64,000 bases of DNA from CAZYBO01 sp964645205 (GTDB lineage: Bacteria; Pseudomonadota; Alphaproteobacteria; Rickettsiales; SXRF01), in contig CAZYBO010000002.1 in assembly GCA_964645205.1 (NCBI GenBank), positions 186,001 through 250,000 on the forward strand. The letters run 5' to 3'. The notes beneath the pieces are model-generated. The model did not search any database. It had not been told where the DNA came from and saw nothing but the letters and a program-made list of their open reading frames with translations. The translations under genes and the position numbers were made by a program. The first letter of the stretch is position 1. Each line of letters starts with the position of its first letter. This document shows positions 14,838 to 22,464 of this stretch, piece after piece.

Positions 14838-15800
14838 TGCGCTCAGATCGCAATGGTTGATGCGCGCGCTTGCCTGCGCCTGCACCACCGGCTTCGCGTG
14901 GTAAGCCACGCCTAAACCCGCTTCCAACAACATCGGCAAGTCGTTGGCACCGTCGCCGACAGCGATCACGTTTTGGGTGGAAATACCCAAATTTTTGCAC
15001 GTATCCTTAAGCGTTTGCAGCTTGGCTTCCTTGCCTAAAATGGGCGGGATGACGCGGCCGGTGAGCATGCCGTTTTCGACTTCCAGCCGGTTGGAGAAAT
15101 CTTCGTGGAAGCCTAATACATCGCGCACGCGGGAGGTAAAAAACGTGAACCCACCGGAAACCAGTACCGTGTATCCACCTTGTTTGCGCATCGCGGCAAT
15201 CAACTCTTTCGCGCCCGGCATCATTTTTACGCGCTCGTCATAGCATTGCTGCAGCGTGGATTCGCTCAGGCCTTTGAGCAGGGCGACACGCTCGCAAAGC
15301 GCTTGTGCAAAATCTAATTCGCCGTTCATCGCGCGCTCGGTGATGCGTGCCACTTCCGCTTTCTTACCCACGAAATCGGCCATTTCGTCGATACATTCCA
15401 CGGTAATCATGGTGGAGTCCATATCGCTGATCAGGAGCTTTTTGCCATGATGTGGAGCCGCTTGTACGATGGCGTCTATGGACTGAGAACCAATAATTTC
15501 TTGTACGATAGCATCAATAATCTCCCTCTCCCTTTCAGGGAGAGGGTTGGGGTGAGGGTTCTCTCCGCCTACTCTATCTACGTTTGTATTCGCTGAACCA
15601 ACCCTCACCCTGCCCTCTCCCTGAAAGGGAGAGGGGGATTCTATTTGCAGCTCGCACGCCACCTGCGGCTTGAGCCATTTAACGCTTGCCACCGCTATGG
15701 CTTGCATGGCAAGCAGGCGCGACATAGACTCGACCGCAGCCTCGCTAAGCGGCTGCTTTTTCGGATCGGCAATCAGCGTAATGACAAAATCGGAACCCAT
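14820..15800 (-). CDS. serB: Phosphoserine phosphatase SerB with an in-frame repeat insertion
   Basis: 326 aa from the ATG at 15800 (MGSDFVITLIADPKKQPLS), which resembles other SerB N-termini. HAD motifs: DMDSTMITVECIDEMADF (nucleophile Asp about 125), LVSGGFTFF, and VGDGANDLPML. It hydrolyses phosphoserine in serine synthesis. Residues of about 55-93, between the N-terminal regulatory-type domain and the HAD domain, are encoded by an inverted repeat element (15522-15636): SPSPFQGEGRVRV then NPHPNPLPERERE. The frame is preserved, so the protein probably carries a tolerated linker. The start overlaps the divergent miaA start by 20 bp; the 3' end overlaps thyX by 18 bp. Confidence 0.93.
   Translation of the reverse strand: MGSDFVITLIADPKKQPLSEAAVESMSRLLAMQAIAVASVKWLKPQVACELQIESPSPFQGEGRVRVGSANTNVDRVGGENPHPNPLPEREREIIDAIVQEIIGSQSIDAIVQAAPHHGKKLLISDMDSTMITVECIDEMADFVGKKAEVARITERAMNGELDFAQALCERVALLKGLSESTLQQCYDERVKMMPGAKELIAAMRKQGGYTVLVSGGFTFFTSRVRDVLGFHEDFSNRLEVENGMLTGRVIPPILGKEAKLQTLKDTCKNLGISTQNVIAVGDGANDLPMLLEAGLGVAYHAKPVVQAQASARINHCDLSALTYLL
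15522..15636. repeat. Palindromic repeat element inserted in frame within serB
   Basis: Two arms of about 39 bp (15522-15560, 15598-15636) are inverted copies with few mismatches. Each is itself palindromic around CCCTCTCCC-TTTCA-GGGAGAGGG and carries GGGTGAGGGTT or its complement. A spacer of about 37 bp separates them. In coding regions this class of element gives NPHPNPLP-type peptides; here both arms are read through without a stop. Confidence 0.85.
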
Positions 15801-16695
15801 AAAACCTATCGTAATCCTCGCAGGCGCCACCGCCAGCGGAAAATCGGCGTGCGCGCTTTCCATAGCGGAAAAATCGGACGGCGTCATCATCAATGCCGAT
15901 TCGCAGCAGATGTACGCGGAACTGCGCATCCTCACCGCCCGCCCTACGCTGGAAGAAGAAGCGCGCGCGCCGCACCGTTTATATGGGATTTTGCCCGCGC
16001 ACGATATTTGCTCGGCTGGAAAATGGCTTAAATACGCAAAGATGGAAATCGACTGGGCGCTGTCCAACGGCCAGATGCCCATCGTCACTGGCGGCACGGG
16101 GCTTTATTTGAAGGCGTTGCTACAGGGGTTGTCCGAAATCCCTGATATCGACCCGCAGGTGCGCGAACAGGCGGTCTCCGATTACGACGCAATGGGCAAA
16201 GAGGGGTTTTGCGAACGGCTGCGCGCGGTAGACCCGGCGTTTTTCGTGCGGCTTGCCGTCTATGACCGCCAGCGGCTCATCCGCGCTTATGAGGTATGGC
16301 TGGGGACAGGAAAGGCGCTGTCGTGGTGGCAGGATCAGCCGTCGCAACCGGCCTATCCGAGAGAGGCTTTTAGAATTTTTACGATGGATATAGATAGGGA
16401 AACCCTCTACGCACGCTGCGACGCACGGTTTGCCGCCATGCTGAAGCAGGGGGCGGTAGAAGAGGTGAAAAATTTACTACAATTACAACTAAAAGACGAA
16501 TTACCCGCGATGAAGTCCGTAGGCGTGCGGGAAATCCGCCGCATGATCGCAGGAGAGCCGCCGGAGGTCTGCATTAGTGACGCAAAGCAGGCCACGCGCA
16601 ATTTCGCCAAACGCCAATTGACATGGTTTCGCAATCAGTTACAAGAGGCGCTTCCGATTTCCGATGCAGACACGTTGTCAAAAAATCTTCTCTAA
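15781..16695 (+). CDS. miaA: tRNA dimethylallyltransferase MiaA
   Basis: 304 aa from the ATG at 15781 (MTKSEPIKPIVILAG). The P-loop GATASGKS (15-22), DSQQMY, RPTLEEEARAPHRLYG and GGTGLYLKALLQGLSEIP are diagnostic; the C-terminal part has GVREIRRMIAGE and TRNFAKRQLTWFRNQ. It adds a dimethylallyl group to A37 of tRNAs that read codons starting with U. The P-loop position leaves no later start, so the 20-bp overlap with the 5' end of serB on the other strand appears real. A 43-bp gap leads to the next gene. Confidence 0.95.
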   Translation: MTKSEPIKPIVILAGATASGKSACALSIAEKSDGVIINADSQQMYAELRILTARPTLEEEARAPHRLYGILPAHDICSAGKWLKYAKMEIDWALSNGQMPIVTGGTGLYLKALLQGLSEIPDIDPQVREQAVSDYDAMGKEGFCERLRAVDPAFFVRLAVYDRQRLIRAYEVWLGTGKALSWWQDQPSQPAYPREAFRIFTMDIDRETLYARCDARFAAMLKQGAVEEVKNLLQLQLKDELPAMKSVGVREIRRMIAGEPPEVCISDAKQATRNFAKRQLTWFRNQLQEALPISDADTLSKNLL

Positions 16696-16738
16696 ACCGT
16701 CATTATTCTTTTCGCTTCGCCTGCATTACAGTTAATAC

Positions 16739-18961
16739 ATGACAACGCATTCATCGCCCCAAAACGGCACGCACGCCCATGACACACTGATTTTCCTCAG
16801 TTCTTCGACACCGGAGAAGCTGCGCGACTACCAGATGATCTGTGAGGCGAAGAAACTGCCGATCCATTTTCTCGGTGCGCATGAATTGCTCGATGCTATT
16901 CATTCATCAGAAGAAAATACGAAAACTTACCGCGGCAACGCGCTCGACAAGCTGAAGAACTTAAAACTGGCATTGCAGCTATTGCCTAACGGCGAAGCGA
17001 TCATGCAGAAAAAATGCGAACAGTACGGGTTTACGTACAATCCGCAGAATATTTATTTTGCGACGGAAGATAGCGGATCGCATATTCCTAAAGACATCTG
17101 GGCAAAGGTAGACAAGACCGGTATCCCTCAGAAAGCATTAAACAGTATAGACGAGAAGGGCGGGCATGGGCCCGGCGTAGAGCTTGCGCCCGTGCTCAGC
17201 AGCACGCTTGGCGCGCAGAAACTGATCGAACGGATTTACGACGCGGCGAAGCAGCTTGGATATGAAGGCAAGGATCACGTCCGTATCCTCGAAAAAGCGG
17301 TGCTGACGCTCGACCCTTTCATGACCGGTACGCAACTTCCCACGCTTATCGAAGGCAAGGGTATCAATTACCTGCATGCGCCCGATAAAAAACCCCATCC
17401 CGGCGAGCGCGTCGGCACCTATCACTATTACCGTCCGAACGCGCATCCGGAAAAGAGTTGTGCGGAACTGGGCGAAGAATTTATCGTCAGCCACAGCGCG
17501 CGTGCGCATGTGGTGGAAAAGCTGGCGAAGGAAACGCTGAAGATTCCCGATTATGCTCGCAAGGCGTTGCCGCTGCGCCCTGCGCCCATCGACGATTTTT
17601 CGGTGGGATTGCTGCCGCTCACCAAAGACGCCGTGCCGCACGCCGCCATCGACGCCCTGCTCCGCCGCAGCAACGGCGCGGGTAAGCATTTCAAGGTGCG
17701 TTATCCTGAGCATGACGACTCCCCGCAGAACCGCACGTCGCGTAACTTTCTGAGCGCGGTCGACGACATCGTGCGCCATAGCGACGGGTTTATCCTGCTG
17801 CCTGACAGCGAGCGCAAGGACACGCCGGATTCCAAATTCGAGAAATTCTACACGCTGTTTTCCCTGATGGTGGCCAAGCAGCTTGTTGCGCGCGACATGC
17901 AGAAACCTATCGTCATTTTAAATCATGACGGAAGCTGGAACGAGGCGATCGCCAACCACATGGATCTGGTGAATCTCGGCATGACCAAGGATCACAGCAT
18001 TATCGTGCACGACACTCCTGCGGGGCTTCCGCACGGCGTGCGCGTCCGCTCCAACAGCTATTTCGACGAAGTGCGCGCCGACAGCTATGACGATGCGCTC
18101 AAGGCCGGGCTGCAGGTGCTTAATAAGCGCCGAGAACGCTATCAGCGCCGTCCGTATGCGCCGAGTGTGGAATATGAGCTGGGCGTAAAGCCCGATCCGA
18201 AGCAGTTCAAAGTGGCGATTTTCTGTTCCGCCGCCAATGAGAACGAACATCTCAACCAACAGATGGAGCGCTTAAGTTACGGGTTGTCCTCCGAAGGGTA
18301 CGGCATCGTTTACGGTGCGGGTGACCGCTATACGATGGGCGCGGTGCTCAGCGGCGTTGCCAAGAACCGTAGCAGCCTTGAAATGATGAGTATGCCCGCC
18401 GATGAATTGCATAAGAGAGCATGGATAGGCGGTTACAGCACCGAGCCGATTTTAAAATCGGAGACGGACAGGGGCACGCCTTCGCCGCTGCTCAGCTATT
18501 TTAAGCAGACCCGCAATATCTACGACCGCATGGCCGACATGCTCGATACTTGCAACGCCTTGGTCGTCGCCCCCGGCGGCGCGGGCACGGTGCAGGAATG
18601 GGTGGGGGCGCTCATGCTCAAGAAAACCGCGCCGGAATTATTTAAGAATAAACCCATAGTGATATTCAACCCGCCGTTGAACAACGAAAAAGTAAAAGTA
18701 TGGGATTCCACGCTTAAAGCCCTGCTCGGCAAGGATTACGACCTGCTTACCAAAGACAAGGATAAGCTGACCACTGCGGAAGCCGAACGGCGCGAGGATC
18801 GTTGCCGTAAGCTAGGGGTTTACGTGGAAACCGACGTTCCATCGGTGGAGATGCGCATTCAGGGCTTCGCCCGGCAGTACACAACCCGTATCCAGCCTCG
18901 CTCCAGTACATGGACTGCGGATCGCAACGTCGGCAACTCGCAGGGCTATTTAGGGCTTTAA
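16739..18961 (+). CDS. Fusion protein: Ham1-like NTPase domain plus LOG-family domain(s)
   Basis: 740 aa, unrecognised as a whole. Residues of about 10-160 resemble the ITPase/Ham1 (RdgB) fold: LIFLSSSTPEKLRDYQMICE (cf. T-x-N-x-x-K-x-x-E), TKTYRGNALDKLKNLK (cf. the E-N-A-x-x-K-A segment) and YFATEDSGSHIP (cf. ADDSGL). About 300-480 looks like a degenerate Rossmann/LOG-like domain (SDGFILLPDS; PIVILNHDGSW). About 490-690 is a LOG/lysine-decarboxylase-like domain: VAIFCSAANENEHL, GYGIVYGAGDRYTMGAV, and the diagnostic NALVVAPGGAGTVQEW (P-G-G-x-G-T-x-x-E) near 611. LOG enzymes cut nucleoside monophosphates to base plus ribose phosphate; Ham1 proteins hydrolyse non-canonical NTPs. A joint role in clearing nucleotides is therefore plausible but inferred. 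Confidence 0.72.
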   Translation: MTTHSSPQNGTHAHDTLIFLSSSTPEKLRDYQMICEAKKLPIHFLGAHELLDAIHSSEENTKTYRGNALDKLKNLKLALQLLPNGEAIMQKKCEQYGFTYNPQNIYFATEDSGSHIPKDIWAKVDKTGIPQKALNSIDEKGGHGPGVELAPVLSSTLGAQKLIERIYDAAKQLGYEGKDHVRILEKAVLTLDPFMTGTQLPTLIEGKGINYLHAPDKKPHPGERVGTYHYYRPNAHPEKSCAELGEEFIVSHSARAHVVEKLAKETLKIPDYARKALPLRPAPIDDFSVGLLPLTKDAVPHAAIDALLRRSNGAGKHFKVRYPEHDDSPQNRTSRNFLSAVDDIVRHSDGFILLPDSERKDTPDSKFEKFYTLFSLMVAKQLVARDMQKPIVILNHDGSWNEAIANHMDLVNLGMTKDHSIIVHDTPAGLPHGVRVRSNSYFDEVRADSYDDALKAGLQVLNKRRERYQRRPYAPSVEYELGVKPDPKQFKVAIFCSAANENEHLNQQMERLSYGLSSEGYGIVYGAGDRYTMGAVLSGVAKNRSSLEMMSMPADELHKRAWIGGYSTEPILKSETDRGTPSPLLSYFKQTRNIYDRMADMLDTCNALVVAPGGAGTVQEWVGALMLKKTAPELFKNKPIVIFNPPLNNEKVKVWDSTLKALLGKDYDLLTKDKDKLTTAEAERREDRCRKLGVYVETDVPSVEMRIQGFARQYTTRIQPRSSTWTADRNVGNSQGYLGL

Positions 18962-18981
18962 AGCAAAACCCCCGAAATTTG

Positions 18982-19010
18982 TTGACCTAAACTGGTCAAA
19001 ACATTAAATT
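18982..19010 (+). promoter_or_regulatory. Promoter with overlapping palindrome upstream of ilvB
   Basis: TTGACC (18982-18987) - 17 nt - TAAATT (19005-19010). The -35 box is one half of a perfect inverted repeat, TTGACC-taaact-GGTCAA, a candidate operator for regulation of the ilv genes. No leader peptide or attenuator was found in the 34 nt between promoter and ATG. Confidence 0.6.
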
Positions 19011-19043
19011 TACTCCCTTTTCTCAAATCCTTCAGGGCGTATT

Positions 19044-20819
19044 ATGCAAAAGGCGAAAGCGGTAATTCCCGAAACCTCCGCAACCACAGAAATGTCCGGC
19101 GCGGAAATCATCGTGCGCGCGTTGCTCGGCGAAGAGGTGGATGTGGTGTTCGGTTATCCCGGCGGTGCGGTACTGCCGGTGTATGATGCGCTGTTCAAGC
19201 AGAACCAGCTCCGCCATATTCTCGTGCGCCATGAGCAGGCGGCCACCCATGCCGCCGAAGGGTATGCGCGTTCCACCGGCAAGGTCGGCGTGGTACTGGT
19301 AACCAGCGGTCCCGGCGCGACCAACGCGGTGACGGGACTTACCGACGCGATGCTCGATTCCATCCCGCTCGTATGCATCACCGGGCAGGTGCCCACGCAC
19401 CTCATCGGCTCCGATGCGTTTCAGGAAGCCGACACCACCGGCATCACGCGCTCCTGCACGAAATATAATTACCTCGTAAAAAATATCGACGATTTGGGCG
19501 CGATCATGCATGAGGCGTTCCATGTCGCGCAAACCGGCAGGCCGGGGCCGGTGGTGATTGACATCCCGAAAAATATCATGAACCAGCTTGGTAGTTATGC
19601 GGGCAAAAAACCCGTCAACCGCCCGTCCTATCCGGCGACTGCGAAAGCCGACAGTGCGCAGGTGGAAAAAGCGGTGGCGCTCATGGCAACCGCCAAACGC
19701 CCGGTATTTTACGTCGGCGGCGGCGTGATCAATGCGGGCGCCAAGGCGTGCGCGGCGCTTACCGAACTTGTGCATATGACCGGCTTTCCCTGCACCAACA
19801 CGCTGATGGGGCTCGGCGCATTCCCCGGCACCGACAAGCAATTCATCGGCATGCTCGGCATGCACGGTTCGCTGGAAGCGAATATGTGCATGGCCGAATG
19901 CGACGTGATGATCAATATCGGCGCGCGCTTCGACGACCGTGTGACCGGCAGGCTCGATGCGTTCTCTCTCGGCTCGAAAAAAATCCATGCCGACATCGAC
20001 CCCAGCTCGATCAATAAAAACGTGCATGTGCATGTGCCCATCGTCGGCGACGCAGGTGATGTGATTGCGCAGATGACCGCGCTGTGGAAACAGAAAAACC
20101 CTAAGCCCGATCTCGCCGATTGGTGGAAAAAAATCGAAGGCTGGCGTTCGCGCAAAAGTTTCAGCTATGTGCAGGGCGAAAAAACCATCAAGCCGCAATA
20201 CGCGCTGGAGCGCCTGTACGAGCTGACGAAAAATCAGGAAACCTACGTCACCACCGACGTTGGCCAGCACCAGATGTGGGCGGCGCAGTTTTTGAAATTC
20301 GATAAGCCGAACCGCTGGATGACGTCCGGCGGCTTAGGCACGATGGGCTACGGCATGCCGAGCGCGATGGGCGTGCAGATCGCGCATCCGGATGCGCTGG
20401 TTGCATGCGTCACTGGCGAAGCCTCGCTGATGATGAATATCCAGGAACTCTCCACCATCATGCAGTACCGCTTGCCGGTGAAAGTATTCATCCTCAACAA
20501 CCGCTATATGGGCATGGTGCGCCAGTGGCAGGAAATGTTCCACGGCTCGCGCTACTCCGAATCCTACATGGACAGCCTGCCCGATTTCGTGAAGCTCGCC
20601 GAAGCGTACGGCATGGTGGGCTTACGCTGCGACAAGGTGGCAGACGTCGATAAAACCATAAAAGAAATGCTCGCCGTCAAAGGCCCCGTCATCGTCGACA
20701 TGCTCGTAGACCAGAACGAAAACGTCTACCCGATGATTCCTGCAGGCGCCGCGCATTACGAGCTGGTGCTCAACCCGCAGGACAAGGCTGCGGAAGTGAA
20801 AAGCAAGGATTTGCTGTAA
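19044..20819 (+). CDS. ilvB: Acetolactate synthase, large catalytic subunit
   Basis: 591 aa. TPP enzyme: the catalytic Glu lies in VRHEQAATHAAEGYAR (about 63); the central FAD/Rossmann-like domain has VFYVGGGVINAG; the C-terminal TPP/Mg site reads VTGEASLMMNIQELSTIMQY, the GEA variant I recall in alphaproteobacterial enzymes, followed by NNRYMGMVRQWQEMFHG. It condenses pyruvate with pyruvate or 2-oxobutyrate, the first common step to valine, leucine and isoleucine. It shares one base with the following unknown gene (TAATG), and ilvH comes after that. Confidence 0.97.
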   Translation: MQKAKAVIPETSATTEMSGAEIIVRALLGEEVDVVFGYPGGAVLPVYDALFKQNQLRHILVRHEQAATHAAEGYARSTGKVGVVLVTSGPGATNAVTGLTDAMLDSIPLVCITGQVPTHLIGSDAFQEADTTGITRSCTKYNYLVKNIDDLGAIMHEAFHVAQTGRPGPVVIDIPKNIMNQLGSYAGKKPVNRPSYPATAKADSAQVEKAVALMATAKRPVFYVGGGVINAGAKACAALTELVHMTGFPCTNTLMGLGAFPGTDKQFIGMLGMHGSLEANMCMAECDVMINIGARFDDRVTGRLDAFSLGSKKIHADIDPSSINKNVHVHVPIVGDAGDVIAQMTALWKQKNPKPDLADWWKKIEGWRSRKSFSYVQGEKTIKPQYALERLYELTKNQETYVTTDVGQHQMWAAQFLKFDKPNRWMTSGGLGTMGYGMPSAMGVQIAHPDALVACVTGEASLMMNIQELSTIMQYRLPVKVFILNNRYMGMVRQWQEMFHGSRYSESYMDSLPDFVKLAEAYGMVGLRCDKVADVDKTIKEMLAVKGPVIVDMLVDQNENVYPMIPAGAAHYELVLNPQDKAAEVKSKDLL

Positions 20820-21397
20820 TGCAAACGATCAAGGAAATCAGTCATCTTCGCAACCAGATGATCGTCAGCTTCATCCGCACCTATTCGGGTAACGGCGCTA
20901 AATTGAAGCCGCGCGAGAAACCGCTCAGGCTGGTGGAAACGCTGAAGGAATTTTACGACCGTGGCAGCGTCGGGCCGAAGAACGCGGTCGGCGTGGTGCT
21001 GGGGCTGGATATGGAAGTCTCCGATGTGTGGCTTACGGAAGCGGCCAGCAAGATGCGCAGTTTCCTCCCGCCCGATCTGCAGGCGGCAATCGATAAGCCC
21101 GCCGCATTCGCCGCCGTGCTGCAGAAGAGTTATGCCCCTGCGTACGAGGAATTCAAGCGCTGGGAAAAAGCGGGCAGGCAGGAGCATTTTAGCGCTGAGT
21201 TGAGTGCAAAGGCGCTGAGTACATTTCCCAAAATATGGGGTAAATATCTTATCCCTGCGCTGGAAGCGCATCATCGTAACAAGACGGCCATGACCGGCGC
21301 GACTACCCAGCTTGCCGCCGCAATGCCGCCATCGGTCGGAAGCAAACGATTCGCCGCCGCGATGAAACCCGAAACTACATTCAACTCGCCGGAGTAA
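20819..21397 (+). CDS. Unknown protein encoded between ilvB and ilvH
   Basis: 192 aa, not recognised. It is mostly helical and soluble, starting MQTIKEISHLRNQMIVSFIR and rich in Lys/Ala; no TM segment, signal or metal motif is seen. Its start overlaps the ilvB stop by one base and its stop is 4 bp before the ilvH start, so it is made together with both acetolactate synthase subunits. The two subunit genes are normally adjacent. It may act on the enzyme or merely be a passenger gene; nothing in the sequence decides. Confidence 0.78.
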   Translation: MQTIKEISHLRNQMIVSFIRTYSGNGAKLKPREKPLRLVETLKEFYDRGSVGPKNAVGVVLGLDMEVSDVWLTEAASKMRSFLPPDLQAAIDKPAAFAAVLQKSYAPAYEEFKRWEKAGRQEHFSAELSAKALSTFPKIWGKYLIPALEAHHRNKTAMTGATTQLAAAMPPSVGSKRFAAAMKPETTFNSPE

Positions 21398-21401
21398 ATT
21401 T

Positions 21402-21950
21402 GTGACCGAAGAAACGCTCGACATCGTCTACGACATTCCTAAAACCACGCAGGCGATCAACCGCCACACGCTTGCGGTGTTGGTGGATAACGAGTTCGGC
21501 GTGCTCGCGCGCGTGATCGGCTTGTTCTCCGGGCGCGGATACAACATTGAATCGCTTACCGTGGCGGAAGTGGAGCACGACCGCAAAATATCGCGCATCA
21601 CCATTGTCACGTCTGGCACGGAAGCGGTGGTCGAGCAGATCAAAAAACTGCTGGAAAAAATGGTGCCGGTCTACAAGGTGCACGACCTCACGGTCGAAGG
21701 CGCGCATGTCGAGCGCGAGCTGGCGCTGGTGAAGGTGGGTGGAAGTGTGGAAAACCGCGTGGAGGCGCTCAAGGTCGCCGATATTTTCCGCGCGCGCGTG
21801 GTCGATTCGACGCCGGAATCGTTCGTGTTCGAGATGACCGGCGAGCTGGAAAAAATCGACGAATTTATTACTCTCATGCGCCCGCTCGGGCTGATCGAAA
21901 TCTGTCGCACCGGCATCGCCGCGATGAGCCGGGGCAAAGAGGGAGTGTAG
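21402..21950 (+). CDS. ilvH: Acetolactate synthase, small regulatory subunit
   Basis: 182 aa, with a GTG start at 21402 and GGAG 8 nt upstream. The N-terminal ACT domain (HTLAVLVDNEFGVLARVIGLFSGRGYNIESLTV) binds valine for feedback control. The C-terminal ALS_ss domain includes ELALVKVGG, VESTP-like VVDSTPESFVFEMTGELEKIDEFI and the usual LIEICRTGIAAMSRG end. It activates IlvB and makes it valine-sensitive. Confidence 0.97.
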   Translation: MTEETLDIVYDIPKTTQAINRHTLAVLVDNEFGVLARVIGLFSGRGYNIESLTVAEVEHDRKISRITIVTSGTEAVVEQIKKLLEKMVPVYKVHDLTVEGAHVERELALVKVGGSVENRVEALKVADIFRARVVDSTPESFVFEMTGELEKIDEFITLMRPLGLIEICRTGIAAMSRGKEGV

Positions 21951-21954
21951 CTTT

Positions 21955-22464
21955 ATGCACATCATCATGGGCATACTGAGCCTTGTCGTAACCGTCATGT
22001 GGATCATGTATCTCTATCAGGGGCTCAATCGCGGCAAGTGCGGCAGCCGTGGGAAATGGCATGGCATGCGCATGCGCAAGAACGCCGACTCCGACGTCAT
22101 CGAAAGCGTGTGCGACCCGCGTGAAGCCGCGATGCTGCTCATGCTCGGCATCACCGAATGCGGCGGCATGCTCACAGCTTCGCAGAAGCAGCGCATTATC
22201 GCCTCCGCCGAACAGCAGCTCGGTCTTTCTCCTACGGATGCGAATGAAATGTTTACGCTGTGCAGCTTCATGCTTGGCAAAACACCGAGCCTTGAAAAAC
22301 TAGTGAAACAGTTGGCACCGGTGGTAGACGGTGCGTGCTCCGTATCCGAAAAACAGGAGCTAATCACCATGATGGTGGAAGCCGCGACCGCCGACGGCGC
22401 AACGCTTTCGCCCGAACAGGGTGCGATGCTGGATCGTACCAAAGCATTACTGAAACTCACATGA
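21955..22464 (+). CDS. Membrane-anchored TerB-like protein of unknown role
   Basis: 169 aa. An N-terminal TM segment (about 3-22, IIMGILSLVVTVMWIMYLYQ) is followed by a short basic linker and two similar helical stretches (REAAMLLMLGITECGGMLTASQKQRI and EKQELITMMVEAATADGATLSPEQG), which resemble the EF-hand-like helices of the TerB domain. TerB-like domains appear in stress and metal-related proteins; function here is unknown. It starts 4 bp after ilvH and its stop overlaps the next start by 4 bases (ATGA). Confidence 0.7.
   Translation: MHIIMGILSLVVTVMWIMYLYQGLNRGKCGSRGKWHGMRMRKNADSDVIESVCDPREAAMLLMLGITECGGMLTASQKQRIIASAEQQLGLSPTDANEMFTLCSFMLGKTPSLEKLVKQLAPVVDGACSVSEKQELITMMVEAATADGATLSPEQGAMLDRTKALLKLT

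Noticed and set aside
19032..20270. 412-codon minus-strand frame opposite ilvB.
   Set aside because: It mirrors the codon pattern of ilvB and has no family features; ilvB is certain.
22335..22460. N-terminal extension of the membrane protein starting at 22335.
   Set aside because: The extension is an Arg/Gly-rich shadow of the TerB-like gene; ATG 22461 overlaps the upstream stop in the usual ATGA form.
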